NCBI RefSeq assembly: GCF_000003815.2
Contig: NC_049990.1
Span: forward strand, 5,439,119-5,503,118
Reading direction: 5' to 3'
DNA length: 64,000 nt
Source: Branchiostoma floridae
Taxonomy: Eukaryota; Chordata; Leptocardii; Amphioxiformes; Branchiostomatidae
Shown: piece after piece, positions 11,076 through 21,423 of the stretch
How the letters are laid out: every line of letters begins with the position of its first letter
Position numbering within the stretch: position 1 is the stretch's first letter
Position numbers and translations under genes: made by a program
Notes under the pieces: generated by a model
Seen by the model: only the letters and a program-made list of their open reading frames with translations
What the model was told of the DNA's origin: nothing
Databases searched by the model: none

Positions 11076-11298
11076 AAATATGAACTATCTGTATTTGAAT
11101 GACGACGTCTTGCAGAGCGGTTACCAGGCATCCCAGCTGTTTCCGGCGCGCACGAATCACCCTCACCTTCTGCAAGGTGTGAGATGTTACAGCAGTAAAT
11201 TGACATATTTATTTGCCCTGAATCAATTTCGAAGTGCTCTAATGAAAATAACCAGGAGAGTATGATATTATTTCTGCGGTGAAATTGGGCACTAAATC

Positions 11299-11850
11299 AG
11301 CAGCCTCCATAGTGTCAAGATGATTACACGGAAATGAATGGTGAGAATGTCAGAACCGCGTGCCAATACGAAACATTTATTAGTCCCAGTCTGATGGGGT
11401 GAGTTTCGTCTTTGAAGAAGATATCTTTATAAGAACACTTTGACAAGCTTCGGCCGAGTTTTGAACTATACAGTAAATCGTACAAAGCAGCTGCAAAATG
11501 ACAAATGTATGCCGTAGATTGCAACAACAAAAATCGTAAAACGTATGCTGACGTCCTGGAATACCAACGTCAATTCCAAGTTCAAATAAGAAGATGTGAG
11601 AGAAAAAGGTGAAGAATATATTGCTTAGTATACCATATTCTGTGTGTTATGTCATTGTTGAAGCTTTCTAACCACATGTATTTCATAATGAACTCAAGGC
11701 AACATTTGTTACTACATCAGCAGGCTCCATAGTGCCAAGATGATTACACGGAAATGAATGGTGAGAATGTCAGAACTGCTCGCCAATACGAAACATTTAT
11801 TAGTCCCAGTCTGATGATACCCGTCTTGGTAGCAGGCAAATGTGGGGAGA
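11299..11850 (+). repeat. dispersed duplication (about 115 bp, spaced 420 bp)
   Basis: 11299-11400 and 11719-11818 are nearly identical (ACACGGAAATGAATGGTGAG, then CGAAACATTTATTAGTCCC). The second copy opens a plus-strand frame from 11754, MNGENVRTARQYETF onward, which reads like real protein for about 60 residues before running into SINE sequence. The first copy has a deletion right after the shared block. This may be a duplicated exon or an old transposon ORF; no family is recognised. Confidence 0.6.
11440..11700. mobile_element. internal fragment of GGCC inverted-repeat family, copy C
   Basis: Contains the subterminal phrase GCCGTAGATTGCAA after AAAATGA, and then AAGATGTGAGAGA, matching the interior of the copy at 48919-49290. 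Both termini are missing. It sits between the two duplicated blocks at 11299 and 11719. Confidence 0.55.
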
Positions 11851-11937
11851 TCATGAGTTTCGAAGATATCTTGAGAAGGTCACTTACATCAGGGAACTTC
11901 TTTGAGAAGTTGAAAGTTGATAAGTTCACTCTGAGAG

Positions 11938-12008
11938 TGGTGTGCGTAGTTCCGTGGATAGCCCCCGGACCAAGAGGTTGGGGGTTTGAATCCGACTTGC
12001 ATGCTACT
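11938..12008 (+). repeat. tRNA-derived SINE head
   Basis: A tRNA-like promoter with GTGTGCGTAGTTCCGTGG as an A-box-like segment and GGTTTGAATCC as a near-consensus B-box. It cannot fold as a functional tRNA by eye and is best read as the head of a short retroposon. Confidence 0.5.
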
Positions 12009-12038
12009 GGAAAGGGTCACAGTCATTAGAACGGAACG

Positions 12039-12125
12039 CCTAGGTGGTATCTCACTGCACTTTGGACATTGAACGAACCCCGCAGTACCTCACCAGTACC
12101 CCAAGTGCAGTGAGATACCACCTTA
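12039..12125. mobile_element. 87-bp miniature inverted-repeat element
   Basis: TAGGTGGTATCTCACTGCAC at the left is mirrored by GTGCAGTGAGATACCACC followed by TTA at the right. The arms make up half the element. The ends match the elements at 30520-30765 and 46519-46732. Confidence 0.8.
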
Positions 12126-12245
12126 AGGTCGTGGCTCACTTGCCATTCGAAAAGCGCTACGTGAATTTCCCCGGTACATTTGACTACTGTATGGTACGGT
12201 ATTTACTGTACATAGCACCTGTCTTCTCTGATATGACCAGTAGAA

Positions 12246-12541
12246 TGATATCTCGATGCTACAAATAGATTTATTTCTTTCTTTAGATGTCAGAACTCCC
12301 ATAATGCTAAAATAGGCAAATATATCAAGGACTGCTTTGTCATTAGAAAGAATACCGATACCAATGATTAGCCCACTCCTGGTTTGTTATACTATGTTAA
12401 AGAATTATGTTAGCCCTTATTGTTATGTTAACTAGGTCGTTAAGTTTTATCCTATACCCCTATCTTGTACTTTGTGTAATAGTTGTTGCCATACATTGTA
12501 TCATGTACAATTGTCGTGCAATAAAGTTCTTCTTATATAGC
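12246..12541 (+). mobile_element. LINE 3'UTR fragment with AATAAA
   Basis: Same ordered blocks as 2690-2930, continuing through ACAATTGTCGTGCAATAAA, a polyadenylation signal at the 3' end. No coding sequence is attached, so it is a severely 5'-truncated retrotransposon copy. Confidence 0.7.
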
Positions 12542-13035
12542 TCTTTAGTAAACTGACCTTCCAGATTACTTTCGCTCTCGAATATTCCAGACTTACATGT
12601 CTTCTTTGAATAATTGTTTAAGCAACAAGTGGATAAGAATCCTTTATCAGATATGCCGCAATTATCGAAAACGTGTCAGCGACAAAACTGGCAGCTTTAT
12701 ATGACGGCCCGTTAGAAATGGCTCGCGTGATTCGTTCTTTGACATTTTGCCAGAAATCAGACGACAGATGCTTCTCTATCAATTGCTCACTTAAGAGCAA
12801 GTTTACGGCTTGTGACCTTTTCTACAGCGTTGAAAATGTAATTCCCTGGAAGATCACATAGTGAGACACTGGTCGTATCACATGCATATCTGGCTAATAC
12901 GAATCGCTTCACATACATAACTTGCTATGATTTAGCGGCCACTAATAGGCATTCCTCTTCGTCCCAATGGTAGACAGCCAATTGGAATCTAGATAAGAGG
13001 AAATATACATCGATGGAGTTGGCATTTCGTTTTGC
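12542..13035. other. intergenic, ambiguous open frames
   Basis: Opposing 60-62 codon frames overlap near 12618-12861. Neither has splice signals or known motifs, so neither is called. Confidence 0.35.
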
Positions 13036-13039
13036 ACGT

Positions 13040-13200
13040 TCGCAGTTTGGCCTTGTTGATTTCATTATACATTCAAGCGTGAATCTCTTTTCGGTCGTTT
13101 CTATAGAAAAAAGCTTTGAACAGCTACAGAGCAGCTACAAAATGAGCAAATCTATGCCGTAGATTGCAAATAAAATGTTCATGTACATATTTTGCATAGA
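13040..13200. mobile_element. left-end fragment of GGCC inverted-repeat family, copy D
   Basis: GGCCTTGTTGATTTCATTAT followed downstream by AAAATGAGCAAAT and GCCGTAGATTGCAA matches the left half of the family. The right terminus is absent. Confidence 0.55.
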
Positions 13201-13432
13201 TAAAGTCACCTATAGGGTTGTGCACCATACCAAATAGTTTTCATTTTTCCAGACCACGCGTGTATTGATCTAAATTCCGTGTTGCTGAATTCCCAATTCT
13301 TTGGTGTACATAAAAATATTTCACCATACACCATGTGAACATCCAGGTGTGTACAAATCATGTAGATGATGTTGTTACATACAGAATTCACTTATGTAAA
13401 ACTAAGCACTGTCTAAAAACACTACTATCCCC

Positions 13433-13532
13433 CTAAGCGACCCATGTGGTGGCGGGTCCGTGCCCCCTCAGCGCCAGGAAGACCTCCATCTTCTCATCGA
13501 AGCCGATGGGTCTCTCCTGCGGCTCTCGGTAC
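13433..13532 (-). CDS. terminal coding exon of an unidentified gene (last 32 residues)
   Basis: A strong acceptor (GATGATTCTGCAG) precedes 100 nt ending in TAG. Reading in phase 2-1 with the upstream exon at 15111-15000 (AG joined to G gives Arg) yields YREPQERPIGFDEKM, then EVFLALRGHGPATTWVA and stop. GC content is markedly higher than the flanking introns and no stop interrupts the frame. The joined 69-residue tail is rich in Lys, Arg and Glu in its first half and predicted helical; its family is not recognised. The 1.47-kb intron between the two exons contains the inverted-repeat element at 14432-14899 and SINE-like pieces. The 3'UTR should extend below 13433; no nearby AATAAA is obvious. 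Exons further upstream are not identified, so the gene is partial here. Confidence 0.7.
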
Positions 13533-13791
13533 CTGCAGAATCATCAAAAGAACTTTATTAGCATTTGGCAGACTTGATTATCTACGTCACTAAGTTACAA
13601 TGCATAAAAAAACTTTCTCAAATGGGTTGAAGAGCTTAAAAGAATTTGTGATATAGGAAATTATACTTTCTTGACATTATGATAACATTATGACATACAT
13701 GATAACAAATTACCCCCCAAAAAAAAGGATGTTAAAAGTGCAGAAAACAGCTACAGAAGAATAGAAGTTACAACATGAATTAATACGGCTT

Positions 13792-13866
13792 TCCTCACTT
13801 CACTCTGGTGAAAATAAGTATCAAGCTCCGGTTAGGGCTGTCCCTTGGATAAGACGTTTGAGATCA
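13792..13866 (+). repeat. SINE body fragment
   Basis: The segment with GGTGAAAATAAGTATC and AGGGCTGTCCCTTGGATA matches the body of the SINE at 32464-32740. A second piece (14385-14415, GGTCCTTCTCAGTGTGAG) matches the same SINE further on, suggesting an interrupted copy. Confidence 0.5.
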
Positions 13867-14431
13867 GCTACAGGGCTGACCGATTATAGTTGGACCTCTC
13901 CATAGGCAAGCATGTTGAAATACACTAAAACAAGGCTTCAGAAAAGTACTAACCCCAATTTCAATCTTAAAAAAATTTCTCCACCAGACAGCCACAAGGG
14001 TCGTCTTTGTAAAAACTAAAAGTAAACAGAGGGTTAACCACCTCAAACTCCGAGGAATCCCCGCTCTATGAAAGAAACCTCACCTTTGACCGCAGTTTTC
14101 TCCTGATACCACCAATATGACACAACAACAACTAAAACCCTTCCGCACCCCACCTAAACTGCTAAACTGAGCAAATTTTGACCAAAATGGGAAAGATTAG
14201 ACCTTGCCTGTTCCTTCTATCCCAAAAAGTCTCCTGGTTGGGCCGAAATTTTCAAGGAAAAAGAAGATTTTAAAGGATTTTAAGTCACACCCAAATCGTC
14301 TTCCCATTTTGTGCCTTCTACCGCGCAACTCAACTGTGACGTCAGCCCTACACATCAAGCCCACCATACATATCGAAAGGAGTAAAGGTCCTTCTCAGTG
14401 TGAGTGGTTCAAAATAGTTTTGTGCACAACT

Positions 14432-14899
14432 TAGGCCACGTTGATTTGATTATATGGATGACATCCGCGCTCGCACCAATTTTTGGCCATTTCCAAGAAA
14501 AAAAAAAATTTTCGACCACACAATAAATTGTGCAAAGCAGCTGTAAAATGAGCACAAATATTCCGTAGATTGAAAAAAAAGTATCAGAAAACAGATAACT
14601 AATGCCATATATAGAATACCAAAATGAATCTAAACTCAAAGAATAAGGTGTGAAAGGACGGAAAGAAAAAAAATCTATTGTTGGTTGGGGGAGGTACCAG
14701 TACAGAAAATTCAGGTCCAGAGGATCATGGCATACCATACTATGTGTGTTTAGTCCTATGTTCAACCTTCCTGGCCACTTTGATATCATACTGAAGGCAA
14801 CTTTTTTTTTTGGCCAAACTTTTTTTTTATTCGCTCTCTCGCATCAGTTTTGGAGTTCCCGGAGGATGTCATCCATATAATCAAATCAACATGGCCTTA
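14432..14899. mobile_element. inverted-repeat element, GGCC family, copy E
   Basis: TAGGCCACGTTGATTTGA at the left is inverted at the right as TCAAATCAACATGGCCTTA. ATGGATGACATCC and GGATGTCATCCAT continue the arms. The interior has the same poly-A and poly-T blocks as copy A, in the opposite orientation. It lies within the intron between exons 15111-15000 and 13532-13433. Confidence 0.85.
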
Positions 14900-14999
14900 C
14901 ATTCAGTGCTTGGAGCCCCCAGCCTAATCAGTGCATATAAATGAAGCAAGAAGAAGACAATGAAAGAGAAGAAGAAAAGAAAGAGATTAGAGACATTAC

Positions 15000-15111
15000 C
15001 TCCTGGTCATGTGTTCTCCCAGGAACTTGATGAGGTTGCACTGCTCCTCAAAGTGCTGAAGCTTCTTCCTGTACTTCTTTCGCACATACTCCGACGCCTT
15101 GGGGTTGTGAG
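15000..15111 (-). CDS. internal coding exon of an unidentified gene
   Basis: A minus-strand exon of 112 nt bounded by acceptor TTTCCCCAG and donor GTAATG. It enters with two bases of a split codon, then encodes HNPKASEYVRKKYRKK, then LQHFEEQCNLIKFLGEHMTR, and leaves two bases (AG) that complete Arg with the next exon at 13532. The Lys/Arg-rich, amphipathic sequence suggests an alpha-helical or coiled-coil segment. The protein family is not recognised. Evidence for being real: matching intron phases, GC-rich content against an AT-rich background, both canonical splice sites, and no stops in frame. The preceding exon would be at higher coordinates but could not be found by eye. The 3.7-kb minisatellite and X-box repeat region may therefore lie in its introns. 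Confidence 0.7.
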
Positions 15112-15242
15112 CTGGGGAAACAAGAAAGGGAAATGTTCTTTACCAACAACCACACAAGTGCTGCAAATGTTGACATGTGTAACAGTAGAATCGCCAAACT
15201 GACCATACTAAACGGCTTTTTGCCTTTTGTCATGGCGGTTTA

Positions 15243-15305
15243 CGTTGCTGGGTTTGTGATCTGGCAGCCTGGATTCGGCATGGGTTTGAATCCCGGAAGT
15301 CAGGA
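15243..15305 (+). repeat. tRNA-derived SINE head
   Basis: GGTTTGAATCCC is a close match to a polymerase III B-box, preceded by an A-box-like TTTGTGATCTGGCAG segment. Followed by unrelated sequence. It lies upstream of the exon at 15111-15000, probably intronic. Confidence 0.45.
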
Positions 15306-15640
15306 TATTGTTTCTGTCTCTACTCCTTTCTTACAAGTGGTGTAAGAGGGTCTGCATGCTCTTTTACGTGCCTTATCACTCCACACCAGTTGGCATGTTT
15401 ACTTGTTTCACTTGCCAGTATCAAAAACCATCTGTACAAAATTACTTCTTCATTTTGTCTTCAGGTTTTGTTTCTTACTTCAAGGACAAGAGCACCAAAC
15501 TTGAGTGAATTCTTCTTGAAATAACATCCTGGCAAGAGACTCTCTCTTGTCTTTCTAATGATTCTGATCCAACTTTTATTTTCTTAAACTTAAGCTACAA
15601 AACTGGATCAATGCCTATTGTATCTCTGTCATCAGCACAG

Positions 15641-15991
15641 TTAAAGGCAACCTAAGCAATATCACATTGTTAAAAGTGGAAATATTCTGAATAAGGCAGT
15701 CTGTATAATATTGACATCTAATGCACTATTTAAGCACATTTACATCATTATTTCATAAATTGACCCATTGAAAACAGCGCGGGAGGGATCAAGTCCTTAT
15801 TTTGGGGGGGGGGGTACAATAATAAGGAATATCTTCGGGCAACTTGTGTCTGGGCTGTTTTTAGTCGCTCAAAGTATCAAATTATGATGTAAATGTGAGA
15901 ATACAATGCAGATGTCAATATCATGCAGATTGCCTTAATTATTCAGAATATTTCCACTTTGACTCTGTAATATTGCTTAGGTTGCCTTTAA
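15641..15991. mobile_element. 351-bp inverted-repeat element
   Basis: TTAAAGGCAACCTAAGCAAT at the left pairs with ATTGCTTAGGTTGCCTTTAA at the right. Inner arms (AGTGGAAATATTCTGAATAA and its inverse) extend the stem to about 75 bp. It is non-coding and contains a poly-G run near 15804-15813. Confidence 0.85.
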
Positions 15992-16244
15992 GACAAGGTC
16001 TCTGTCTGCAATCTTAGTGATAACATGGTGTTGGAATGCGAAGGTAACTTCTTGAGTCAGAAGAATGTACCGAAGACCCTGAATGATTATGATGGTAGCC
16101 TTGAATAGACTGTATGTGGTGTCATAACAGTTGATACAACCTATAAGTTCATATTAAGGCATTATAAAGTTAATCTTTTGACTCTGTTCCTCCCAAGACC
16201 CCCAAATTTGACGATACTTGAATGTCAAGTTTAAAGTCATAGAC

Positions 16245-16440
16245 TTTTATTAATGAAATTAATGAATAGATGGATGAATAAGTGAATGAGAAAATGGATG
16301 GATGAGTGAATGAATGGGTAAATGAATGAATGCATGAGTAAATGAATGGGTGAAATGAATGATTGAATGAATGATTGAGTGAGTGAATGAATCAGTGAAT
16401 GACTGAGTGAATGAATGAATGGATGAATGAATAGTTTTAT
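16245..16440. repeat. degenerate (TGAA)n / (TGGA)n tetranucleotide tract
   Basis: About 190 bp of TGAA, TGAG and TGGA units. On the minus strand the adjacent TTTTATTGAGAAAA and downstream bases resemble a LINE tail, so the tract may be the microsatellite end of a minus-strand retroposon. Confidence 0.9.
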
Positions 16441-16488
16441 TGAGAAAACATCCTTCCAAGATCCAACCATGACACCCACCTGGCTGAA

Positions 16489-17265
16489 TTGATGCCAGAC
16501 TTTACAACATGTAACCATGGAGGTAATACAAGGTTCCCACTAGATTTAGATATATCCCTGCGCACTGTAAAATTCTGGACACACTTAACACAACTAGACT
16601 CCGATACACACCCGCTGCAAGTTGATGCTCTCCGATTACAACATGCATCTCTGACAAATAGTCGTCGACGGACATTATTACAGCGAGTTAAGGAGATCTT
16701 CGATCACTGTGGCTACTCATACTTATTATATGGTGATAGCACTAACTATGATCCTCAACATATATGCAATCTATTAAGGACAAGGTTTTCAGATATGTAT
16801 ATTCAAACTTTCTTCCATAATCTGTCTGCCGATACTGGCAAGCTTAGATTTTACAGAAAATTTAAAACCGAATATTGTATAGAGAAATATCTCGAACTTT
16901 GTGACTTTGAGCAGCGTTCAGCTACCAGTAAGATTAGAATTAGTGCCCACCCCCTGGAAATAGAAAAGGGGAGATATATGAAGCTACCTGTGTCCGAGAG
17001 GATTTGTAAATATTGCCCCTCAAATGCTGTGGAAGACGAGAGTCATTTTATCACTAATTGTTCTTTTTATGATGATATAAGAAACCAACTATTTATGAGT
17101 GTATCCAAAATACACGCTTACTTTCCAACTATTCCTGACAATGAAAAATCAATCCTACTATTAAAATCAAAGAACCCACACATTATAAAAGAAGTGGGTA
17201 AATTCGTCTTCCACTGCCTAAAGAGAAGAAGTCTAACCCAACAAAACCAGTATAATGTACACTAG
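16489..17265 (+). pseudogene. LINE reverse-transcriptase ORF2 C-terminal fragment (258 codons)
   Basis: The frame encodes the region C-terminal to the reverse-transcriptase catalytic core of a CR1/L2-like non-LTR retrotransposon. Recognisable features in order are KLRFYRKFK (about residue 117), an RIS-AHPLEIEKGRY motif near 150, and a C-x2-C-x10-H-x4-C zinc-knuckle-like signature near 175-195 (CKYCPSNAVEDESHF then ITNC). This signature is characteristic of such ORF2 tails. The polymerase YxDD box and the endonuclease are absent, so the copy is 5'-truncated and dead, although the fragment is uninterrupted. Residues 1-11 are probably flanking sequence. A 3'UTR with AATAAA follows. Confidence 0.85.
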
Positions 17266-17378
17266 CACAGCATAGTCATAGAATGTAGCTCCTAGCACCT
17301 TTGTATTTTTCCTTATTTTACATGTTGTTTGTACCTGCAATTAGCCCTCGGGCAAGAACTTGCAATAAACATATCATT
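17266..17378 (+). mobile_element. 3'UTR of the LINE fragment, with polyadenylation signal
   Basis: Follows the TAG of the ORF. The phrase TTAGCCCTCGGGCAAGAACT is followed by TGCAATAAACATATCATT, whose AATAAA marks the element's 3' end. Confidence 0.7.
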
Positions 17379-17400
17379 ATACATTACGTCCACAATGTAA

Positions 17401-17596
17401 TACTGTAAATGCATTTAAGTTCGCAGGGATTTAATTTCGCAGTAGCGGGAAAATGGACTTTTCGCAGTGGTTTTAATTTCGCGGTAGCACCATGCACTGT
17501 ATTCTCTTACTGTTATGGAAAAATGTTTGCGGTGGTTTTAAATTCGCGGTGAAGCAACCGCCGCGAAAACCGCGAACATTTCTGCATTTACAGTAT
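17401..17596. mobile_element. 196-bp inverted-repeat element with CpG-rich interior
   Basis: TACTGTAAATGCATTTAAG and the inverted ATTTCTGCATTTACAGTA bound it. Inside are repeated TTTTAATTTCGCGG and ACCGCGAA motifs in both orientations. Degenerate relatives occur at 17740-17990 and 23250-23480. Confidence 0.8.
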
Positions 17597-18379
17597 ACTT
17601 TGCCATGTGTTACACATGTCACAGCCAGCCTTTCCCAACCACTCATCACCCTTATCAGTAGCCAACAGCACTTATCAGCAGCACAGCTCTCAGCACTGGA
17701 GGCTGGAGCCCAGATGGCCCTGCTAGTCACCACTAAAGCCTTCAACATGGATTACCAAATACAGTATATACTGCAATGGGTGAAATGTTCTCTGTGGTTT
17801 TTTTTTAAAGTTGGCAATTTTTGCAGCAACCTCTTCACTACAAACTTCAAACCCACTTCAGATTTCTTCTGTCATCAGCCTGCCTTGCTTCAACCATGAA
17901 CTTGAGACCACCACAAACACTGTTATTTTGTAATTACTCACTACTGTGATATGAAATCCCCGCGAACATTTTCCCTTTTACAATGCCTCCCCAAATGGGC
18001 TTACTCTAAGATTATTATGATATACAACATAGCATGAGTCAGGGACATGGCAGCTGACATTTCTCTTCTTGGAAGGACTTTCAGTTTTATTTCTGAAAGA
18101 GATATTAATCTATCTGACATATACTCTGGACAGGAGACTTTGTATTAACGTGAATTGGTGTGGATTATAGACAAAATTTAGCACACATGAACACAGGGAT
18201 GGACAAAAATATTTTCCCCATCTGTACAAAAAATCTGAACTTCATGAGATGAAATTGATGGAGATGTATTTCTTATAAGCTTATGATTATAGATTTAACC
18301 AAGAAAATCTACAACGTTGGCTTTCAATTAACGAATCGGCTGGAAAGAAGTCAAAGCAAGAGGCAGCCCTGTCCTGCTA
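17597..18379. other. degenerate repeat remnants, no gene
   Basis: CCCGCGAACATTTTCCC near 17960 echoes the neighbouring inverted-repeat element. Open frames on both strands near 17492-17899 are repeat-derived. Nothing else is recognised. Confidence 0.4.
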
Positions 18380-18790
18380 CTAGCCACTTCTGTTGCCATG
18401 GCAACAAGAAGTCTTGTGACATTGCCAGGTTGGATGTGTCAGAGAAAGAAGGTTATACGAGCTCTTTGATCTGAGTGACACCTGAACAGTTCCATAATGC
18501 AACACAAACACCTGACACAGCATTTGAGCATTTTAGGCTGCTCTGTTCCCAAGGCAACAGGAAGTCACATGACCTTACCAGGTTGTATGTCTGTGAGTGA
18601 CACCTGAACAGTACCATAACACAACATGAACACCACACAGCATTTGCGCATTTCAGGCTGTTCTGTTGCCAGGGCAACAAGATATCATGTGACCTTGCCA
18701 GGTTGTACATGTCTGTTCTGTTGCCAGGCAACAAGAAGTCACATGACCTTGCCAGGTTGGATGTGTCAGTGTGACCACCTGAGCCGTTCT
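18380..18790. repeat. degenerate about 120-bp tandem repeat with X-box palindromes
   Basis: Four imperfect units share GTCACATGACCTTGCCAGG and CACCTGAACAGT. Each contains a palindrome of the form GTTGCC-n-GGCAAC at 18392-18405 (perfect, GTTGCCATGGCAAC), 18545-18558, 18665-18678 and 18720-18732. This is the RFX-family X-box consensus. It directly abuts the 50-bp minisatellite. Confidence 0.7.
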
Positions 18791-18863
18791 ATAACACAAC
18801 ACAAACACCACACAGCAGTTTCAGACACAAGCCTGCTGACAGACAGCACACTCCCACCAGCAG

Positions 18864-21423
18864 TGCCCTGTCATGGTCCAGGGTGCACCCTCTCTAACTC
18901 TGTTTTCCTTAGCCCTTGTGTCATGGTCCAGGGTGCACCCTCTCTAACTCTGTTTTCCTTAGGCCTTGTGTCATGGTCCAGGGTGCGCCCTCTCTAACTC
19001 TGTTTTCCTTAGGCCTTGTGTCATGGTCCAGGGTGCGCCCTCTCTAACTCTGTTTTCCTTAGGCCTTGTGTCATGGTCCAGGGTGCATCCTCTCTAACTC
19101 TGTTTTCCTTAGCCCTAATGTGTCATGGTCCAGGGTGCACCCTCTCTAACTCTGTTTTCCTTAGGCCTTGTGTCATGGTCCAGGGTGCACCCTCTCTAAC
19201 TCTGTTTTCCTTAGGCCTTGTGTCATGGTCCAGGGTGCCCCCTCTCTAACTCTGTTTTCCTTAGACCTTGTGTCATGATCCAGGGTGCACCCTCTCTAAC
19301 TCTGTTTTCCTTACGCCTTGTGTCATGCGCCAGGGGGCACCCTCTCTAACTCTGTTTTCCTTAGCCCTTGTGTCATGGGCCAGGGAGCACCCTCTCTAAC
19401 TCTGTTTTCCATAGCCCTTGTGTCATGGTCCAGGGTGCGCCCTCTCTAACTCTGTTTTCCTTAGGCCTTGTGTCATGGTCCAGGGTGCACCCTCTCTAAC
19501 TCTGTTTTCCTTAGCCCTAATGTGGCATGGTCCAGGGTGCACCCTCTCTAACTCTGTTTTCCTTAGGCCTTGTGTCATGGTCCAGGGTGCACCCTCTCTA
19601 ACTCTGTTTTCCATAGCCCTTGTGTCATGGTCCAGGGTGCGCCCTCTCTAACTCTGTTTTCCTTAGGCCTTGTGTCATGGTCCAGGGTGCACCCTCTCTA
19701 ACTCTGTTTTCCTTAGGCCTTGTGTCATGGTCCAGGGTGCACCCTCTCTAACTCTGTTTTCCTTAGCCCTAATGTGTCATGGTCCAGGGTGCACCCTCTC
19801 TAACTCTGTTTTCCTTAGGCCTTGTGTCATGGTCCAGGGTGCACCTTCTCTAACTCTGTTTTCCTTAGGCCTTGTGTCATGGTCCAGGGTGCACCCTCTC
19901 TAACTCTGTTTTCCTTAGCCCTTGTGTCATGGTCCAGGGTGCATCCTCTCTAACTCTGTTTTCCTTAGGCCTTGTGTCATGGTCCAGGGTGCACCCTCTC
20001 TAACTGTTTTCCTTAGGCCTTGTGTCATGGTCCAGGGTGCACCCTCTTTAACTCTGTTTTCCATAGCCCTTGTGTCATGGTCCAGGGTGCACCCTCCTCT
20101 CTAACTGTTTTCCTAAGGCCTTGTGTCATGGTCCAGGGTGCACCCTCTCTAACTCTGTTTTCCTTAGCCCTTGTGTCATGGTCCAGGGTGCACCTTCTCT
20201 AACTCTGTTTTCCTTAGGCCTTGTGTCATGGTCCAGGGTGCACCCTCTCTAACTCTGTTTTCCTTAGGCCTTGTGTCATGGTCCAGGGTGCACCCTCTTT
20301 AACTCTGTTTTCCTTAGGCCTTGTGTCATGGTCCAGGGTGCACCCTCTCTAACTGTTTTCCTTAGGCCTTGTGTCATGGTCCAGGGTGCACCCTCTTTAA
20401 CTCTGTTTTCCATAGCCCTTGTGTCATGGTCCAGGGTGCACCCTCCTCTCTAACTGTTTTCCTAAGGCCTTGTGTCATGGTCCAGGGTGCACCCTCTCTA
20501 ACTCTGTTTTCCTTAGGCCTTGTGTCATGGTCCAGGGTGCGCCCTCTTTAACTGTTTTCCTTAGGCCTTGTGTCATGGTCCAGGGTGCACCCTCTTTAAC
20601 TCTGTTTTCCTTAGGCCTTGTGTCATGGTCCAGGGTGCGCCCTCTCTAACTCTGTTTTCCTTAGCCCTTGTGTCATGATCCAGGGTGCACCTTCTCTAAC
20701 TCTGTTTTCCTTAGGCCTTGTGTCATGGTCCAGGGTGCGCCCTCTCTAACTCTGTTTTCCTTAGGCCTTGTGTCATGGTCCAGGGTGTAACCTTCTCTAA
20801 CTCTGTTTTCCTTAGGCCTTGTGTCATGGTCCAGGGTGCACCCTCTCTAACTCTGTTTTCCTTAGGCCTTGTGTCATGGTCCAGGTTGCACCCTCTCTAA
20901 CTCTGTTTTCCTTAGGCCTTGTGTCATGGTCCAGGGTGCACCCTCTCTAACTCTGTGTTCCTTAGCCCTTGTGTCATGGTCCAGGGTGCACCCTCTCTAA
21001 CTCTGTGTTCCTTAGCCCTTGTGTCATGGTCCAGGGTGCACCCTCTCTAACTCTGTGTTCCTTAGCCCTTGTGTCATGGTCCAGGGTGCACCCTCTCTAA
21101 CTCTGTGTTCCTTAGCCCTTGTGTCATGGTCCAGGGTGCACCCTCTCTAACTCTGTTTTCCTTAGGCCTTGTGTCATGGTCCAGGGTGTCCCTCTCTAAC
21201 TCTGTTTTCCATAGCCCTTGTGTCATGGTCCAGGGTGCACCCTCTCTAACTCTGTTTTCCATAGCCCTTGTGTCATGGTCCAGGGTGCACCCTCTCTAAC
21301 TCTGTTTTCCTTAGGCCTTGTGTCATGGTCCAGGGTGCGCCCTCTCTAACTCTGTTTTCCTTAGGCCTTGTGTCATGGTCCAGGGTGCACCCTCTCTAAC
21401 TCTGTTTTCCTTAGGCCTTGTGC
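18864..21423. repeat. minisatellite, about 51 units of 50 bp
   Basis: The unit reads TTGTGTCATGGTCCAGGG, then TGCACCCTCTCTAACTCTG, then TTTTCCTTAGGCC. Length varies slightly (48-53 bp). Variants (CTTAGCCC, CCATAGCCC, CCTAATGTG, GTGTTCC) recur in blocks, showing higher-order duplication; for example 19970-20130 and 20320-20480 share the same variant string. Each unit holds a 12-bp palindrome AGGGTGCACCCT. Because 50 is not a multiple of 3, long open frames cycle through all three frames and are artefacts. Confidence 0.97.

Noticed and set aside
12618-12861. Overlapping 60-codon frames on both strands
   Set aside because: Both translations look plausible, but neither has splice sites, homologous repeats or motifs to choose between them.
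18626-21299. Many 60-123 codon frames with CHGPGCTLSNSVFL-like translations
   Set aside because: They translate the 50-bp minisatellite in rotating frames; the unit is not a multiple of three and no start or splice context is conserved.
18380-21423. CRISPR-like repeat array
   Set aside because: Units are contiguous with no unique spacers and the context is animal DNA.
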